A stretch of 64,000 nt of DNA from Shimia sp. Alg240-R146 (GTDB taxonomy: Bacteria > Pseudomonadota > Alphaproteobacteria > Rhodobacterales > Rhodobacteraceae): positions 1,302,001-1,366,000 of the forward strand of contig NZ_CAMZOK010000001.1 in the NCBI RefSeq assembly GCF_947331465.1, written 5' to 3'. Shown piece by piece: positions 33,034 to 42,034 of this stretch. Position 1 is the first letter of the stretch. Each line of letters starts with the position of its first letter. The notes under the pieces are model-generated. The model did not search any database. It was given only the letters and a program-made list of their open reading frames with translations, and was not told the DNA's origin. Both the position numbers and the translations under genes were made by a program.

Positions 33034-35316
33034 ATGAACAAGGCGATTACCGACGGTTTGGTGTTGATGCCAGCGGCTTTTGCGGCCGGACTGGATGTGT
33101 GGTCCAGTGAGAATGGCACGCCGGGCTCTGACACTTATGCCGGGGCGAGCAACGCGGCCTTTGTGCCGGCGGACAGCGATTTTGGCGGGTGTCTGGAACT
33201 CTTGAAAACCGAGAGCACTCAGAAATTGCGGTATATGGCGCAAACGCCGATTTTTCCGGGGTGTTATCTGCGCATCACCGCGCGGGTGAAAGCGATCAGC
33301 GGCAACCTTCCGAACGTGCGCATTGCAGGCTGGGCTGCGACGGCGGGGGGGGCGCACGTCAATGGGCTGACTGAACTTGGCAGCAGCGAGACCTTGCAGA
33401 CTTATGGCTCTGTTGTGGAGGTAAGCGCAATTGTCGGCAGTGGCGCGCGAGGTGGTGTGGATATGGTTTGGGGCACCACGCCGGCCTATGGGCATTTTGG
33501 TCTGGATCTGACCGGATCCAATGGCGGCGTTGTGCGAGTGGATGACATAAGGATCGAGGACATCACCGGCGCGTTTCACCGCGATATGATGAACTGGGTC
33601 GATGTGAAGGATTTTGGCGCTGTGGGAAACGGCAGCGTGGATTGCGCCGCGGCCTTTGAAGCGGCGGATGCGGCGGCGGATGGCAAGCGGGTGTTGGTGT
33701 CTGAGGGGGAATTCTTTCTTGGCAGCAGTGTGACGTTTGAAAATCCCGTGGTGTTTGAGGGCACCGTTACGATGGGCACAGGATCGATTTTTTCGCTGAC
33801 CAAGAATTTTGATCTGCCGACCTATATCAATGCGTTCGGCAACGAGGAGTTGGCGTTCAAGAAGGCGTTTCAGGCGATGTTGAACAACGCCGATCACGAG
33901 AGCCTTGATCTGGGCGGTCGGCGCATCACCATAACCGAGCCGATTGATCTGCAAGCAGCGGTGCCCAATCGGGGCAGCTATGCACAGCGGCGTCATATTG
34001 CGAACGGGCAATTTTACGTCTCGGGTGACAGCGTTTGGGAGCCGGACGTGGTGACAAGTCAGGCGACCTATTCCACGAGCGAGGGGCGTCGTCTGCGCAA
34101 TGTTAGCAATGCGGCAAACATTCAGGTGGGCTCGCTGGTGTCCGGCAACGGTGTGGGGCGCGAAGTATACGTGCGCGCCGTGAATGTGGCGACGCAGGAG
34201 ATCACCCTGAGTCAGCCGTTTTATGACGCAGCAGGCACGCAGAATTTCACCTTTACGCGGTTCAAATACATCTTTGATTTCAGCGGGTTCTCCAAGATCA
34301 GCGCCTTTTCGGTTTCTGACATCGAGTTTCAGTGCAATTCCAAGGCCAGCGGGATTTTGTTGTCCCCGTCCGGCGTGGCGTTTCATGTGCGCGACTGTTT
34401 CTTCACGCGGCCGAAGCATCGCGGGATCTCGTCGCCCGGAGAAGGCTGTCAGGGGTTGTTGGTGGATCGCTGTCAATTCATCACAAACGAGGGCGGTACG
34501 CGCTCACAGGACCGGATTAGCGTTGGCATCAATTGCAACGCCAATGATTTCAAACTGCGCAACAACCGGGCGAGCCAGTTCCGCCATTTTGCTGTGATCG
34601 GCGGCGAGAACGCCATGGTGACGGGCAATCACTTTTTTCAGGGCGATGACGAGCCGGATGGCGTGCGCACGGCGGGGATCGTGTTTGCGCAGGGGTTCAC
34701 CTCGGCAACGTTTGACGGGAACTATGTCGACAACGCGTTTCTGGAATGGTCAAACGAATATGACAGCGAGCCGGATTTCACCGGTGGGTTCTCGTTTGGG
34801 TCGCTGTCGATTACGGACAATGTGTTCCTGTCGGGCGATGTGGCGCCGTGGTTCGGCTATATCGTGGTAAAACCGCATGGCAGCGGCCATTTCTTTACGG
34901 GTCTCAATGTGACGGGAAACAAATTCCGGTCGATCAATGGCACAATTGATCGGGTGGATCGGGTGGACACAAGTTTCTCCGATCTCGATATGAGCAAAGG
35001 CAAAAACGTTCTGTTCGCGGGCAATACGTTCCACAATGTCGTGACCGGCGCGCACAATCCATTGAGGGTGCAGCATGACCAGAATTCACATCAGAGCACG
35101 TGGACAGTGCGCACCGAAGGCAAATTGCCCTTTGGTGGACGCGCGCGTGGCGTGGATGGCTTGGTGGCCACGTCCAAGCTGAAGGACACGTCCAATGTCA
35201 CGGCCTACGACATGCCCAATGTGAATTTGGAACAAGGCAGCGATGGCAGTGAAGTCGATTTGCGGTGGGGCACGAGTTATGCCGGGGACATGACAGTGAT
35301 TGTGCGGATGGACTGA
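33034..35316 (+). CDS. Large right-handed beta-helix protein (pectate-lyase-3/tailspike-like)
   Basis: A 760-residue protein. Residues about 15-180 look like a carbohydrate-binding beta-sandwich; then WVDVKDFGAVGNGSVDCAAA starts the pectate_lyase_3 (GH28-related) beta-helix, with many repeated short strands up to about 690 (for example AMVTGNHFFQG, ATFDGNYVDN, LSITDNVFLS, LNVTGNKFRS). There is no signal peptide at the chosen ATG 33034, which has GAAAGGG before it. Such proteins are phage or gene-transfer-agent spikes, or polysaccharide-processing enzymes. No phage genes lie nearby. Substrate unknown. Confidence 0.78.
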   Translation: MNKAITDGLVLMPAAFAAGLDVWSSENGTPGSDTYAGASNAAFVPADSDFGGCLELLKTESTQKLRYMAQTPIFPGCYLRITARVKAISGNLPNVRIAGWAATAGGAHVNGLTELGSSETLQTYGSVVEVSAIVGSGARGGVDMVWGTTPAYGHFGLDLTGSNGGVVRVDDIRIEDITGAFHRDMMNWVDVKDFGAVGNGSVDCAAAFEAADAAADGKRVLVSEGEFFLGSSVTFENPVVFEGTVTMGTGSIFSLTKNFDLPTYINAFGNEELAFKKAFQAMLNNADHESLDLGGRRITITEPIDLQAAVPNRGSYAQRRHIANGQFYVSGDSVWEPDVVTSQATYSTSEGRRLRNVSNAANIQVGSLVSGNGVGREVYVRAVNVATQEITLSQPFYDAAGTQNFTFTRFKYIFDFSGFSKISAFSVSDIEFQCNSKASGILLSPSGVAFHVRDCFFTRPKHRGISSPGEGCQGLLVDRCQFITNEGGTRSQDRISVGINCNANDFKLRNNRASQFRHFAVIGGENAMVTGNHFFQGDDEPDGVRTAGIVFAQGFTSATFDGNYVDNAFLEWSNEYDSEPDFTGGFSFGSLSITDNVFLSGDVAPWFGYIVVKPHGSGHFFTGLNVTGNKFRSINGTIDRVDRVDTSFSDLDMSKGKNVLFAGNTFHNVVTGAHNPLRVQHDQNSHQSTWTVRTEGKLPFGGRARGVDGLVATSKLKDTSNVTAYDMPNVNLEQGSDGSEVDLRWGTSYAGDMTVIVRMD

Positions 35317-35327
35317 GCGATTTGCGC

Positions 35328-36227
35328 TCAGGGAATTTGTCGCATTCTGGGGCGGGCTTCGCGCCACACCAAAATGCCGGCTGCAGTCAGGATCATTCCG
35401 GCGCCGATCCAAGAAATGGTGTCGGGCAGAACGGTGAAAACCAAGGCATCATAGAGCGCGGCGAACGCCAGTGTCGTATAGAAAAACGGCGAGACAAAGC
35501 TGGCGTCAGCCAAGCGCATGGCGTTGACAAAACAGGTTTGGGCCGAGGCCATCAACGCGCCGATACCGGCAAGCGCCGCCCATTGGGCGGCGTTTGGCGT
35601 TTGCCAGATAAAGGCCGCAGCAACGGTGGAAATCACAAGGCCGATGGCGTTGTTGACTAGCAAGATCTGGAACGGCTTTTCACGGCCGGACAGCAGTTTG
35701 ATGAAGATCACCTCGGCGCCCAGTGCGCAGGCCGCGCCAAGCGCAAGGAGCGCGCCAAATTCCAGTGCGCCGGAACCCGGGCGGGTCAGAACAATGGCGC
35801 CGCCAAACGCCAGCGCTGCAGATCCCCAGCGCCATGGGCCGATGCGTTCTCCGAGGAACGGAATTGCCAGCAGCATTGCTACGACCGGGTTCAGGAAACT
35901 GATCGCTGTGGCGTCAGACAGCGGGATGAAAGCCGCTGCCGCAAACATCAGGGTCACACCGCCCCAGCCGAGCGAGGAGCGCCCGATGTGAAGCCGCCAG
36001 TTGGGACGCGTGAACTGAGGCCGCAAGAGCGCCGCAGCGGTGGAGAAAATCAGAAACGCGAAGAGAAACCGCCCGTGGCTGATCTGCAATGGGTGTAGGG
36101 GAGTGCCAAGTGCGTCGGTGCCAAGCGCCTTGGCGAGCAGGGTTGTACCCGCCGCAAAACCGGATGCCGCCAGCGTCAAGGCGGCAGCGAGGGCTGGGTT
36201 GGTGCGGGGCGGGGTTGGGGCGGTCAT
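35328..36227 (-). CDS. EamA/DMT-family transporter (second copy)
   Basis: A 299-residue inner-membrane protein with ten hydrophobic segments and two EamA halves (PLSDATAISFLNPVVAMLLA closes the first; GERIGPWRWGSAAL follows). Probable small-molecule exporter, substrate unknown. It shares the family but not close sequence with 24124-24978. Converges with the beta-helix gene, 11 bp between stops; divergent from the arg genes. Confidence 0.87.
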   Translation of the reverse strand: MTAPTPPRTNPALAAALTLAASGFAAGTTLLAKALGTDALGTPLHPLQISHGRFLFAFLIFSTAAALLRPQFTRPNWRLHIGRSSLGWGGVTLMFAAAAFIPLSDATAISFLNPVVAMLLAIPFLGERIGPWRWGSAALAFGGAIVLTRPGSGALEFGALLALGAACALGAEVIFIKLLSGREKPFQILLVNNAIGLVISTVAAAFIWQTPNAAQWAALAGIGALMASAQTCFVNAMRLADASFVSPFFYTTLAFAALYDALVFTVLPDTISWIGAGMILTAAGILVWREARPRMRQIP

Positions 36228-36385
36228 GGGGTCTTATGAGCAGTGCGCCGCCGAGTGGCAAGCGCTGTGCCGCGCATTTGCGCGGGTCGGCGGAAGTGCC
36301 GTCCGAAACGGGTGAATGGCGGGCAAATTGCACAATATGAAAGAAGGGGGTTCCCATTTGCGGCCTTTCAGTCTAGGCAATCGTC

Positions 36386-36439
36386 ATGATCAAACGACGA
36401 GATATCCTGTCTGAGCGACGCCGACGCCTTTGTGCGTAA
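36386..36439 (+). CDS. Candidate arginine leader peptide upstream of argD
   Basis: A 17-codon frame, MIKRRDILSERRRRLCA then TAA, lying 114 bp before argD. Six of 17 codons are Arg, four of them consecutive (36416-36427), and four of the six are CGA, which looks rarely used in the neighbouring genes. The run overlaps a hairpin (36420-36444) and can pair with GCGTC further down. Only a weak TAGG precedes the ATG. This is the layout of a transcription-attenuation leader that would sense charged tRNA-Arg, in front of arginine biosynthesis genes. Inference; no homologue comparison was possible. Confidence 0.55.
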   Translation: MIKRRDILSERRRRLCA

Positions 36440-36537
36440 TCGGCCTTTGATCCTCTGCGTCTGAAAACGGCGCAAAACCCTCCATGACTGTTGACGAAAT
36501 CGCCTCTGCTCATCACTGATTGAGGCAAATTATTTTT
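36420..36537 (+). promoter_or_regulatory. Attenuator-like structures between leader peptide and argD
   Basis: Hairpin GCCG-ACGC-ctttgt-GCGT-aat-CGGC (36420-36444) spans the end of the Arg codon run. GCGTC at 36457-36461 can instead pair with GACGC inside the run. A terminator-like stem GCCTC (36502-36506) / GAGGC (36522-36526) is followed by AAATTATTTTT ending 17 bp before the argD ATG. The last stem is only five GC-rich pairs, so termination strength is uncertain. A possible promoter TTGACG lies at 36491-36496, which would bypass the leader if used. Confidence 0.45.
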
Positions 36538-36553
36538 GAAAAGGAAGATCGCG

Positions 36554-37735
36554 ATGATCCCCTCCGTTTTGCCAACCTATAACCGTGCGGACCTGACGTT
36601 TGAGTCGGGCGAAGGCAGCTGGATGATCGAGGCGGACGGGCGACGTTTTCTTGATCTTGGTGCCGGTATCGCGGTGAATGTGCTGGGTCACGCCAATCCG
36701 GTGTTGGTTGAGGCGCTGACGGCGCAGGCAAACAAGCTGTGGCATGTATCCAATCTTTATAACATCACGCAGCAGCAGGCATTGGCCGACAAGCTGGTGG
36801 GCGCCTCCTTTGCCGACACCGTGTTTTTCAACAATTCGGGCACCGAATGCTGTGAACTCGCGGTGAAGATGGCGCGTAAGTACTGGAATGACAAAGGCCA
36901 GCCGAACCGCGTGGAAATCATCGGGTTTCATGGCGCGTTTCATGGCCGAAGCTCGGCAGGTATTGCCGCAGCTGGCAGCGAGAAGCTGACCAAAGGCTTT
37001 GGGCCTCTGTTGCCGGGGTTTGTGCATGTGGACTGGGAAGATCTGAAGGCTGTGGAAGCCTCGATCACCGAGAACACGGCGGCCGTTATTGTTGAGCCGG
37101 TTCAGGGGGAGGGCGGTATTCGTCCGATGGAAGATGCAGACCTGAAGGCCTTGCGCGAGATCTGTGACGAGGCGGGCATTCTGCTGATTATGGACGAAGT
37201 GCAATGCGGCGTGGGGCGGACTGGCAAGCTTTTTGCCCATGAATGGGCCGGTGTTACGCCGGATATCATGATGGTTGCCAAAGGCATCGGTGGTGGCTTC
37301 CCACTTGGCGCTGTGCTTGCGACCGAAGACGCGGCGAGCGGCATGGTTGCTGGCACGCATGGGTCGACCTATGGCGGCAACCCGTTGGCCTGCGCCGTGG
37401 GTGGTGCGGTTATGGATGTGGTGGCGGATGACGTGTTTCTGGCGGATGTGAACCGTAAGGCAGGTCTGCTGCGTCAAAAACTTGAAGGGCTGGTGGCGGC
37501 ACATCCGGACGTGTTTGAAAGCGTGCGGGGCTCGGGTCTGATGCTGGGTCTGAAATGTGCCAAGCCGGCCTGCACGGATGTGGTGGCCGCAGGTTATGAC
37601 AACGAGGTGATCACGGTGCCTGCAGCGGACAATGTGGTGCGCCTGTTGCCGCCGTTGAACATCTCTGACGACGAAATCTCCGAGGCGGTTGACCGGCTCG
37701 AAAAGGCGGCAGCGCAAGTTGCTGCAAATGTGTAA
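36554..37735 (+). CDS. argD: Acetylornithine aminotransferase
   Basis: A 393-residue class III PLP aminotransferase. FNNSGTECCELAVKMAR near 90, GFHGAFHGRS near 130, and the PLP lysine K243 in MVAKGIGGGFPLGA are all present. It makes N-acetylornithine from the semialdehyde in arginine synthesis and may also act on succinyldiaminopimelate. AAGGAAG precedes the ATG 36554. argF follows after 12 bp, forming an argDF operon. Confidence 0.93.
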   Translation: MIPSVLPTYNRADLTFESGEGSWMIEADGRRFLDLGAGIAVNVLGHANPVLVEALTAQANKLWHVSNLYNITQQQALADKLVGASFADTVFFNNSGTECCELAVKMARKYWNDKGQPNRVEIIGFHGAFHGRSSAGIAAAGSEKLTKGFGPLLPGFVHVDWEDLKAVEASITENTAAVIVEPVQGEGGIRPMEDADLKALREICDEAGILLIMDEVQCGVGRTGKLFAHEWAGVTPDIMMVAKGIGGGFPLGAVLATEDAASGMVAGTHGSTYGGNPLACAVGGAVMDVVADDVFLADVNRKAGLLRQKLEGLVAAHPDVFESVRGSGLMLGLKCAKPACTDVVAAGYDNEVITVPAADNVVRLLPPLNISDDEISEAVDRLEKAAAQVAANV

Positions 37736-37747
37736 GGACCTGAGAAA

Positions 37748-38674
37748 ATGAAGCATTTTCTGGATATCAACAAAACCGACAAATACGATCTGCGCGGCAT
37801 GATCGACAGTGCCAAGGCCATTAAAGACGCGCGCAGCGGCTTGCCCAAAGGCGCGTTGGACCAAGAGCAGCCGTTAAAGGATCACATGGTTGCGTTGATC
37901 TTTGAAAAGCCGTCAACGCGGACTCGGGTGAGCTTTGACGTGGGTGTGCGCCAATTGGGAGGCGAGACGATGGTCTTGTCGGGCAGCGAGATGCAGTTGG
38001 GCCATGGCGAAACTGTTGCGGACACTGCCAAAGTGCTGAGCCGCTACGTCGATATGATCATGATCCGCACCTTTGAGGAAGCTACGCTGCTAGAGATGGC
38101 GGAATACGCCGATGTGCCGGTGATCAACGGGCTGACCAATCGCACGCATCCCTGCCAGATTATGGCGGATATCCTGACATTCGAGGAACATCGCGGCCCG
38201 ATTGCGGGCAAGAAAGTTGTCTGGTCGGGGGATGGCAACAACGTCTTTGCCAGCTTTGCCCATGCGGCGGGGCAGTTCGGGTTTGACCTGACCTTTACTG
38301 GCCCGGAGGCGCTGGACCCTGAGGCGGTGTTCATCGAGGAGGCACGCAGCAAAGGTGTGTCCGTTGAGATTGAGCGTGATCCGATCAAAGCCGTGCAAGG
38401 CGCAGACCTTGTTGTGACGGACACGTGGGTCAGCATGCATGATGCGCCATCGGCGCGTGAGCGGCGGCACAACCAGCTGCGTCCGTTTCAGGTGAACGAA
38501 GAGCTGATGCAGCACGCCAACGCAGATGCGCTGTTCATGCATTGCTTGCCCGCGCATCGCAACGAGGAAGCCACAAACGCCATCATGGATGGGCCGCATT
38601 CGGTGATCTTTGATGAGGCGGAAAACCGTCTTCATGCGCAGAAAGCGATCATGAAGTGGTGTTTGGGGAAATAA
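37748..38674 (+). CDS. argF: Ornithine carbamoyltransferase (anabolic)
   Basis: A 308-residue enzyme with carbamoyl-phosphate motif STRTR at 56-60, the [13 protein letters not shown] ornithine/phosphate segment near 135, DTWVSMHD near 220 and MHCLPAHR at 264-271. It converts ornithine to citrulline in the cytoplasm. Directly behind argD and closed by a strong terminator. Confidence 0.95.
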   Translation: MKHFLDINKTDKYDLRGMIDSAKAIKDARSGLPKGALDQEQPLKDHMVALIFEKPSTRTRVSFDVGVRQLGGETMVLSGSEMQLGHGETVADTAKVLSRYVDMIMIRTFEEATLLEMAEYADVPVINGLTNRTHPCQIMADILTFEEHRGPIAGKKVVWSGDGNNVFASFAHAAGQFGFDLTFTGPEALDPEAVFIEEARSKGVSVEIERDPIKAVQGADLVVTDTWVSMHDAPSARERRHNQLRPFQVNEELMQHANADALFMHCLPAHRNEEATNAIMDGPHSVIFDEAENRLHAQKAIMKWCLGK

Positions 38675-38700
38675 CTCCAATCGGCACGGAACAAATGACT

Positions 38701-38730
38701 GGCGCCGCGGATGACGCGGCGCCTGTTTTT
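38701..38730 (+). terminator. Rho-independent terminator after argF
   Basis: Perfect arms GGCGCCGCG (38701-38709) and CGCGGCGCC (38715-38723), then TGTTTTT. Confidence 0.9.
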
Positions 38731-38814
38731 GTATGCAGTCCGGCGATATGTCCCAAAATTGCCTCAAATCGTGCATAATCGTCGTTGCAAGGGCATCTGG
38801 CTTTGGGGAACAGC

Positions 38815-39846
38815 ATGACAGACCAAGAGCGAAAACAGTCGGGGCAACCGCGCATTTTGGTGGCGGGTGCTGGCAGCATTGGCTGTTTTGTTGGCGGTAT
38901 GCTGGCGCGAGGCGTGCAGGATGTGACCCTGTTGGTGCGTCCCTATATGGTCGAAGAGATTGCGATACAGGGCATTTTGCTGACGGATTTTGGCGGACTG
39001 GATGAGGCTTTGCCGCCGGATTCAGTGACGCTGGTGACCGATCCCGCGGGCTTAGCTGAGGCGGATATCATTCTGGTGACGGTTAAAAGCGGCGCGACAG
39101 CGGCGATAGCGGACCAAATTGCCGAACATGCGTCCAAGGAGGCCGTGGTGGTTTCGCTGCAAAACGGCACACAGAACGCGCGTGTCTTGCGCGAACGTCT
39201 GCAAGGCTGGGATGTGCGTGCGGGGATGGTGCCGTTCAACGTGGTCGCGATGGGCGGCGGGCGGTTTCATCGCGGCACCAGCGGTGACATCCTGATCGAG
39301 AAGGGCGCAGGGCATGTGGCGCGCAAGCTGAGTGTAAACGGGCTTGATGTGCATGAGGTCAAACACATGGAGCCGGTGCAATGGGGCAAGCTGCTGATCA
39401 ATCTCAACAATGCGCTCAATGCGTTGTCTGACCTGCCATTGCGTCACCAGATTATGGATATGCGGTGGCGGCGGCTGATGGCGGATCAAATGAAAGAGGC
39501 GTTGGCGGTGCTGGAAGCGGCGAGCGTTGAGACCACAAACCCCGTCACGCAAGCGGTGCCAATGCGGTTGGTGCCACGGATATTGCGGTTGCCGACTTGG
39601 GCGTTTCGCGGCGTGGCCAAGGCGATGCTGGCGATCGATCCCACTGCCCGCAGTTCAATGTGGGAGGATCTGAGCAAGGGGCGACACACTGAGGTCGACG
39701 AATTGCAGGGGGTGGTTGTGGGGCTGGCCCGCCAGCACGGCATTCCCGCGCCGATCAACGAGCGGGTCTTAAACCTGATACGGGAAGCGGAGGCTGCCAA
39801 TGCGGGTGCTCCCGGACTGCGTCCGGATCAGATACAGGGGACTTAA
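38815..39846 (+). CDS. panE: Ketopantoate reductase family oxidoreductase
   Basis: A 343-residue protein with NADP-binding ILVAGAGSIGCFVGGML at the N-terminus, VTVKSG near 95, SLQNGTQNA near 118 and the catalytic-lysine region EPVQWGKLLINLNNALNAL near 195. The family includes 2-dehydropantoate 2-reductase for pantothenate synthesis, but paralogues with other substrates are common, so the symbol is tentative. ATG 38815 is used; an in-frame TTG lies ten codons earlier. Confidence 0.8.
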   Translation: MTDQERKQSGQPRILVAGAGSIGCFVGGMLARGVQDVTLLVRPYMVEEIAIQGILLTDFGGLDEALPPDSVTLVTDPAGLAEADIILVTVKSGATAAIADQIAEHASKEAVVVSLQNGTQNARVLRERLQGWDVRAGMVPFNVVAMGGGRFHRGTSGDILIEKGAGHVARKLSVNGLDVHEVKHMEPVQWGKLLINLNNALNALSDLPLRHQIMDMRWRRLMADQMKEALAVLEAASVETTNPVTQAVPMRLVPRILRLPTWAFRGVAKAMLAIDPTARSSMWEDLSKGRHTEVDELQGVVVGLARQHGIPAPINERVLNLIREAEAANAGAPGLRPDQIQGT

Positions 39847-39862
39847 GCCGGCGATGTGCCGG

Positions 39863-41350
39863 TTACCCGATCAACGTATTGAGCAGCAAAAAGATCACTC
39901 CGGACATCACAGCTGCGGCTGGAACCGTGATCACCCAAGCCGCGACAATGGTCATGAAGTGGCTGCGACGCACAAGTTTGCGGCGGCGGCGTTCTTCCGG
40001 AGCGAGGAGCGGAATATGTGGCAGCGGACGCGTTGCTGCCAACTTGCGGCGGCGGCGTTCGGTGTGCCATTCACGGTAAAACCCAACCCCGAAAATACCG
40101 CCCACGGCGATGTGAGTGGAGCTGACGGGCAGGCCGAGCCAAGAGGCGACAATCACCGTGATCGCGGCAGAGAGCGCCACGCAGTAGGCGCGCATCGGGT
40201 TCAGTTTGGTGATCTGCTCGCCAACCATGCGGATCAGTTTCGGTCCAAAGAGGAACAGACCGAAAGAGATACCAAGCGCGCCGATAATCATAACCCAAGT
40301 GGGGATTGCCACCTTGGCAGCGATGTCGCCGAACTGCGAGGCGTGCACGATGGCCGCCAACGGACCTACGGCGTTTGCCACGTCGTTGGCACCGTGTGCA
40401 AAGGAGAGAAGTGCTGCGGAGAAGACCAGCGGCAGGCCGAAGAGGACTTTGAGAGACTTGTTGCGGTTCTCAAGGCCCTCGGATTGGCGACGGATCAGCG
40501 GGCGGGTGATGAAGTAAGTGGCAACACCAATTGCTGCACCGATCAGCAACGAGGTTTGCAGGTCGATCTTGACGATGCGCTTGAGGCCTTTGAGCGCCAG
40601 ATAGGCGGCGAAGGCAGCGGCCATAATGGCGACCAGAACCGGCACCCATTTGCGCGCGGCGGCAATTTTGTCGTCCTGATAAACGATTTTGGCTTTGATA
40701 AAGGCGAGGAAGGCGGCCGCGATGGCGCCGCCAAGAACCGGCGAAATCACCCAAGAGGCCGCAATTTTCCCCATTGTCGGCCAATCCACAGCGCCAAAAC
40801 CGGCAGCCGCTATTCCAGCCCCCATAACACCGCCGACCACCGAATGCGTTGTGGACACCGGTGCGCCGACCCACGTGGCCAGATTGACCCACAGCGCTGC
40901 TGAGATCAGCGCGGCCAACATGGCCCAGATAAATACCTGTGCACTTTCCATGCCTGAGGGATCGATGATGCCTTTGGAAATCGTCGATACAACGTCGCCG
41001 CCCGCAAGCAAAGCTCCGGCGCTTTCGAAAATGGCTGCGATCAGGATCGCGCCGCCCATCGTCAGGGCATTGGCGCCAACCGCGGGACCCATGTTGTTGG
41101 CCACATCGTTTGCGCCGATGTTGATGGCCATATAGGCGCCAATGGCCGCTGCGGCGACAATCAACAGGTTGCTGGGGTGGTTGCCGAAGAAAAACCCTGC
41201 AACCAAGCCCGCGACCACGATAAACGCCAGCGCGACGCCAAGGCCCACCATTGGGCGGGACACATATTGAGTGCCAGCTTCCAGATGAGAGATACGGTGC
41301 AGATCGCGGTCCAGAGCGGACCATTGTTTACCGTGTTTAGGCGCAGCCAT
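39863..41350 (-). CDS. Inorganic phosphate transporter, PiT family
   Basis: A 495-residue membrane protein with the two PiT repeats: NIGANDVANNMGPAVGANAL near 95 and SFAHGANDVANAVGPLAAI near 350, both with the conserved GANDVAN core, plus paired SSTHIAVGG/STTHSVVGG segments. Low-affinity phosphate (or metal-phosphate) symport. The ATG at 41350 gives a short hydrophilic lead; the frame remains open upstream for 23 codons. No phoU-like gene beside it. Confidence 0.92.
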   Translation of the reverse strand: MAAPKHGKQWSALDRDLHRISHLEAGTQYVSRPMVGLGVALAFIVVAGLVAGFFFGNHPSNLLIVAAAAIGAYMAINIGANDVANNMGPAVGANALTMGGAILIAAIFESAGALLAGGDVVSTISKGIIDPSGMESAQVFIWAMLAALISAALWVNLATWVGAPVSTTHSVVGGVMGAGIAAAGFGAVDWPTMGKIAASWVISPVLGGAIAAAFLAFIKAKIVYQDDKIAAARKWVPVLVAIMAAAFAAYLALKGLKRIVKIDLQTSLLIGAAIGVATYFITRPLIRRQSEGLENRNKSLKVLFGLPLVFSAALLSFAHGANDVANAVGPLAAIVHASQFGDIAAKVAIPTWVMIIGALGISFGLFLFGPKLIRMVGEQITKLNPMRAYCVALSAAITVIVASWLGLPVSSTHIAVGGIFGVGFYREWHTERRRRKLAATRPLPHIPLLAPEERRRRKLVRRSHFMTIVAAWVITVPAAAVMSGVIFLLLNTLIG

Positions 41351-41471
41351 GATGGAATCCCCAAGATATTCGCAGTCACGGCTAAAGGCATGTCCAGCGC
41401 ATTTCAACGGCGCAGTCACATTTCTGTCGTAAAAGTTAAGATTTATTGCGGGAAGGAAACGCTAGGAAGAC

Positions 41472-41930
41472 CTAAAAGTCGCGCAGCAACGCTTGCAGTT
41501 CTGGTTCGTTCACCATCTCCGCGGCCTCTTCGGGCCGCACCCACTTGCGAGTCCGCTCGTCGGCTTCGGGGAATTGGTCTTCGAGGTGCGTCACATGCGC
41601 CTCATAGACTTTGACTTCTACCGGAATTTCTAAGCCCGAATCCAAACGCTTGTCATAGCCGTAGCTGCCCACAGGGCTGGTGTCCATATTGGCCTGACGA
41701 ACGCCGGCCTCTTCCCAGGCTTCCTGCAGTGCGGAGCCGGGAGCGTCTTTGCCGTCAATTGGCCAACCTTTCGGAAGGACCCAGCGGCCTGTGTCCCGCG
41801 AGGTGACTAGCAAAACTTCTTGAACGGGACCTGTTTCACGCAAACACAAAGCGGCGACCTGCAACCGCCGGGGGCGACGCAGCAGCGGGACAAGCACGCT
41901 GTCAAAAGCTTTTCTAAGTGCGCTGGGCAT
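41472..41930 (-). CDS. Nudix hydrolase, diphosphoinositol-polyphosphate-hydrolase-like
   Basis: A 152-residue Nudix protein. The box reads GWPIDGKDAPGSALQEAWEEAGV: the GX5-X-X7-xE-U-xEE-xGU spacing is kept, but the first Glu is Lys and the Arg of REU is Gln; the metal-binding EE is present. The PKGW lead and QEAWEEAG form match a subgroup near DIPP enzymes. Substrate uncertain. Start ATG 41930 follows from domain length. Confidence 0.82.
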   Translation of the reverse strand: MPSALRKAFDSVLVPLLRRPRRLQVAALCLRETGPVQEVLLVTSRDTGRWVLPKGWPIDGKDAPGSALQEAWEEAGVRQANMDTSPVGSYGYDKRLDSGLEIPVEVKVYEAHVTHLEDQFPEADERTRKWVRPEEAAEMVNEPELQALLRDF

Positions 41931-42034
41931 GGTGTGGTCAGTCTGCTCGGTCTTGTTGTTCTGTTTTTGTAGTCTTGATTGATTAAGAATGTATATACGT
42001 ACGATATGCGCTCGCGTCAAGGTGGGCAGGTTTT

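Noticed and set aside
32884..34476. Open frame of 530 codons on the minus strand
   Set aside because: Antisense to the beta-helix protein, whose repeats and domain order are clear.
33034..35316. Prophage remnant
   Set aside because: No integrase, terminase, capsid or attachment repeats on either side; neighbours are ordinary chromosomal genes.
36491..36513. TTGACG as the main argD promoter
   Set aside because: No convincing -10 hexamer at proper spacing; kept only as a caveat to the leader-peptide idea.
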